A stretch of DNA of 6,087 bases from Leptolyngbyaceae cyanobacterium SM1_3_5 (GTDB lineage Bacteria; Cyanobacteriota; Cyanobacteriia; Elainellales; Elainellaceae). This document shows, piece by piece, positions 5,396 to 6,087 of the stretch. The position numbers and the translations under genes were made by a program. The notes beneath the pieces are model-generated. The model worked only from the letters and a program-made list of their open reading frames with translations. It did not search any database and was not told the DNA's origin. Location: positions 1 to 6,087 of the forward strand of contig JAAUTJ010000320.1 of the NCBI GenBank assembly GCA_012031475.1, read 5' to 3'. Numbering within the stretch: position 1 is the first letter of the stretch; every line of letters starts with the position of its first letter.

Positions 5396-6087
5396 ATGAC
5401 TGATTCTGTCCGCGAAAAACCGCGACTGCGCGAAACTGACTGGCGACTGCTGCGGCGACTGTTTCCGTATGCACGGCAGAATAGTCGGCTGCTGGCGATC
5501 GCGCTCGTCATGCTCATTCCGCTCTCGCTCTCGGATGCGATTCAGCCGATTCTGGTGGGGCAGGCGATTTCGCTGATTCGCGGTGAGCCGACAATGGATT
5601 TTTTGCAGGAGCGGACGCTGGAGCAGGGGCTAAATCTGCTGGTGGGTCTGCTGCTGGTAACGATTTTGGTGCAGCTTTCCCTCAATGGTGTCCAGAATTT
5701 TTGATTCAAAAAGTGGGTCAGCGGATTACGGCCAGCATTCGGGCGGATTTGTTTGATCATGTGACTTCGCTTGCGGTGCGGTTTTTCGATCGCACTCCGG
5801 TCGGTCGTTTAATCACTCGTTTAACCAGTGATGTTGATGCGTTAGGTGATGTGTTTTCGACTGGGGCGATCGGCATTTTAAGCGATTTGTTTTCGATGCT
5901 GACCATTATCGTGGTCATGTTTACGCTTCAGTGGCAATTAGCGCTTTTGCTATTACTAATGCTGCTGCCAGTGACCGCTTTAATTATTGCGTTTCAGCAG
6001 CGCTATCGCAGAGCAAACTATCGCGCCAGAGAAAGAACTATCGGCACTGAATTCCACGCTGCAAGAGAATATTGTGGGGAATTAACT
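5396..6087 (+). CDS. ABC exporter, N-terminal transmembrane domain (partial, frameshifts in record)
   Basis: N-terminal part of an MdlB/MsbA-like half-transporter (membrane domain fused to an ATPase that lies beyond the right edge). It opens MTDSVREKPRLRETDWRLLR. TM1 is around LLAIALVMLIPLSLSDAI (about 31-48), then PILVGQAISLI; TM2 is around LLVGLLLVTILVQL. The coupling region QRITASIRADLFDHVTSLAV plus FFDRTPVGRLITRLTSDVDA is diagnostic of this exporter fold. TM3/TM4 follow (LFSMLTIIVVMFTLQWQLAL; LLLLMLLPVTALIIAF). Three indels: a missing T in the run 5698-5702 (which makes a false stop at 5702-5704), an extra A at 6032-6034, and an extra G at 6076-6079. Corrected, the end reads YRAREELSALNSTLQENIVG. 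An in-frame TAG at 5333-5335 rules out a longer ATG start. There is no Shine-Dalgarno; heptamer repeats abut the ATG. The substrate is unknown. Confidence 0.87.

Noticed and set aside
5040..5474. 144-codon open frame on the minus strand upstream of the SLH gene
   Set aside because: It overlaps the exporter start, translates the heptamer array and palindrome, and has no recognisable motif. It is open by chance in G+C-rich repeats.

Overview
The window looks like cyanobacterial chromosome, most likely from a filamentous Leptolyngbya/Oscillatoriales-type organism. By eye I count 13 copies of the HIP1 octamer GCGATCGC in 6.1 kb (about 0.1 expected by chance), plus many GATCGATC variants. The gene families also fit: a ChlP-like geranylgeranyl-reductase paralogue, two Uma2 (DUF820) genes, a small cyanobacterial XRE regulator, a secreted DUF3747 + SLH protein, and heptanucleotide (STRR-type) repeats. 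The genus is an inference.

Layout, left to right. 1-126 (-): N-terminus of a geranylgeranyl-reductase-family flavoprotein. 127-518: non-coding. 519-695 (-): conserved 58-aa protein, divergent from 877-1122 (+), an 81-aa XRE/HTH regulator whose upstream region carries repeated TGTC...GACA elements and a stem-loop. 1131-1732 (-): Uma2 nuclease-fold gene. 1827-2213 (-): 5'-truncated second Uma2 gene, lying directly after, and in the same frame as, a 65-aa helical ORF (2214-2411, -). 2447-3507 (+): renalase-like NAD/FAD oxidoreductase, ending at a hairpin shared with the convergent 3553-4949 (-) DUF3747-SLH envelope protein. 4950-5395: non-coding, with a 28-nt palindrome and four CCGACAC heptamers. 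5396-6087 (+): start of an ABC exporter, cut by the window edge.

The dominant feature is reading-frame damage. Five genes (GG reductase, first Uma2, oxidoreductase, DUF3747-SLH, ABC exporter) need one or more single-base corrections, most in short homopolymer runs, to give complete family-typical proteins. Eleven such sites are located below. With the corrections, the complete genes have family-like lengths (Uma2 200 aa, oxidoreductase 353 aa, DUF3747-SLH 465 aa). Sequencing or assembly indel error is therefore much more likely than eleven independent mutations or programmed frameshifting. The second Uma2 gene is different: it lacks its N-terminal part and has lost a catalytic aspartate, so it looks truly degraded.

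I see no operon-like defence, biosynthetic or mobile system. The genes are mostly single, on alternating strands, with no obvious shared pathway. The most biologically interesting parts are the small regulator with its repeated operator-like sites, the Uma2 remnant, and the repeat-derived leader of the ABC exporter gene.
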